A stretch of 64,000 nucleotides of DNA, from contig NZ_RZNB01000002.1 in the NCBI RefSeq assembly GCF_004078635.1, positions 648,353 through 712,352 on the forward strand, read 5' to 3'. A model generated the notes under the pieces. The model saw only the letters and a list, made by a program, of their open reading frames with translations. It did not search any database and had not been told where the DNA came from. Source of the stretch: Labedella phragmitis (lineage in GTDB: Bacteria; Actinomycetota; Actinomycetes; Actinomycetales; Microbacteriaceae). Made by a program: the position numbers and the translations under genes. Position 1 is the stretch's first letter. Every line of letters starts with the position of its first letter. Shown piece after piece: positions 63,984 to 64,000 of the stretch.

Positions 63984-64000
63984 GGGACGTGAACCCACGG
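63984..64000. repeat. 17-nt direct repeat, copy 2, at the window edge
   Basis: Identical to 63878-63894 and cut by the window end, so the repeat may be longer. It lies just upstream (minus strand) of the terminator and could be the 3' part of an RNA gene. Confidence 0.6.

Noticed and set aside
63970..64000. A tRNA 3' half on the minus strand
   Set aside because: The T-loop-like TTCACGT lacks the invariant A58, the T stem has a mismatch, and the rest lies outside the window; kept only as a repeat.

Overview
The window is a 64 kb piece of a GC-rich actinobacterial chromosome. Gene content and order (recG-coaD, the DUF177-rpmF-rnc-mutM run, smc-ftsY-DUF2004-ffh, rpsP-khpA-rimM-trmD), a short FtsY, many GTG starts and several genes with a TANNNT box about 6 nt before the start codon all fit Microbacteriaceae. 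The family name is inferred from gene style and was not tested by a database search. I see no prophage, insertion sequence, CRISPR array, rRNA or integron. Most of the window is core housekeeping DNA and most genes lie on the minus strand.

Layout. 1-14 kb: the 3' end of map; the translation cluster trmD-rimM-khpA-rpsP; ybdK; the SRP pair ffh/ftsY with a DUF2004 gene between them; smc; a tandem GNAT; mutM, rnc, rpmF and DUF177. 14-26 kb: a MoxR / DUF58 / transglutaminase cluster behind coaD, recG divergent from rsmD, thiL, ddl, gpsA and a PlsC-like acyltransferase. 26-36 kb: leuCD with a leucine-rich leader peptide, a TerC-family gene behind a yybP-ykoY (manganese) riboswitch, and a family-5 oligopeptide ABC transporter with a fused double ATPase. 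36-41 kb: an accessory stretch with tRNA-Glu, tRNA-Gln, an MBL-fold hydrolase, small orphan genes, a SigB/SigF-type sigma factor that runs head-on into a GAF-ANTAR gene, and a probable gene fragment. 41-50 kb: gltX with a thioredoxin-reductase-like flavoprotein, the operon leuB-ilvE-FAH hydrolase-MFS, and a divergent DHA2 efflux pump / TetR pair with a palindromic operator. 50-64 kb: serA, small membrane proteins, ilvD-ilvB-ilvN-ilvC, otsA-otsB, and small conserved or orphan genes.

How the genes work together. Branched-chain amino acid synthesis is nearly complete (ilvB, ilvN, ilvC, ilvD, ilvE, leuB, leuC, leuD; leuA is not here) but split over three loci that appear to be controlled differently: leader-peptide control at leuCD, a leaderless promoter at ilvD, and a plain leadered promoter at leuB. 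The SRP, SMC and translation clusters are ordinary core machinery.

The strongest non-routine signals are RNA-level. First, a leaderless 15-codon leader in front of leuC whose Leu codons are perfectly complementary to the leuC ribosome-binding site. Second, the TerC riboswitch, whose P1 3' strand is perfectly complementary to the terC ribosome-binding site. Third, a patch of foreign-looking codon use at the 3' end of ilvD. I did not find a convincing wholly new multi-gene system.
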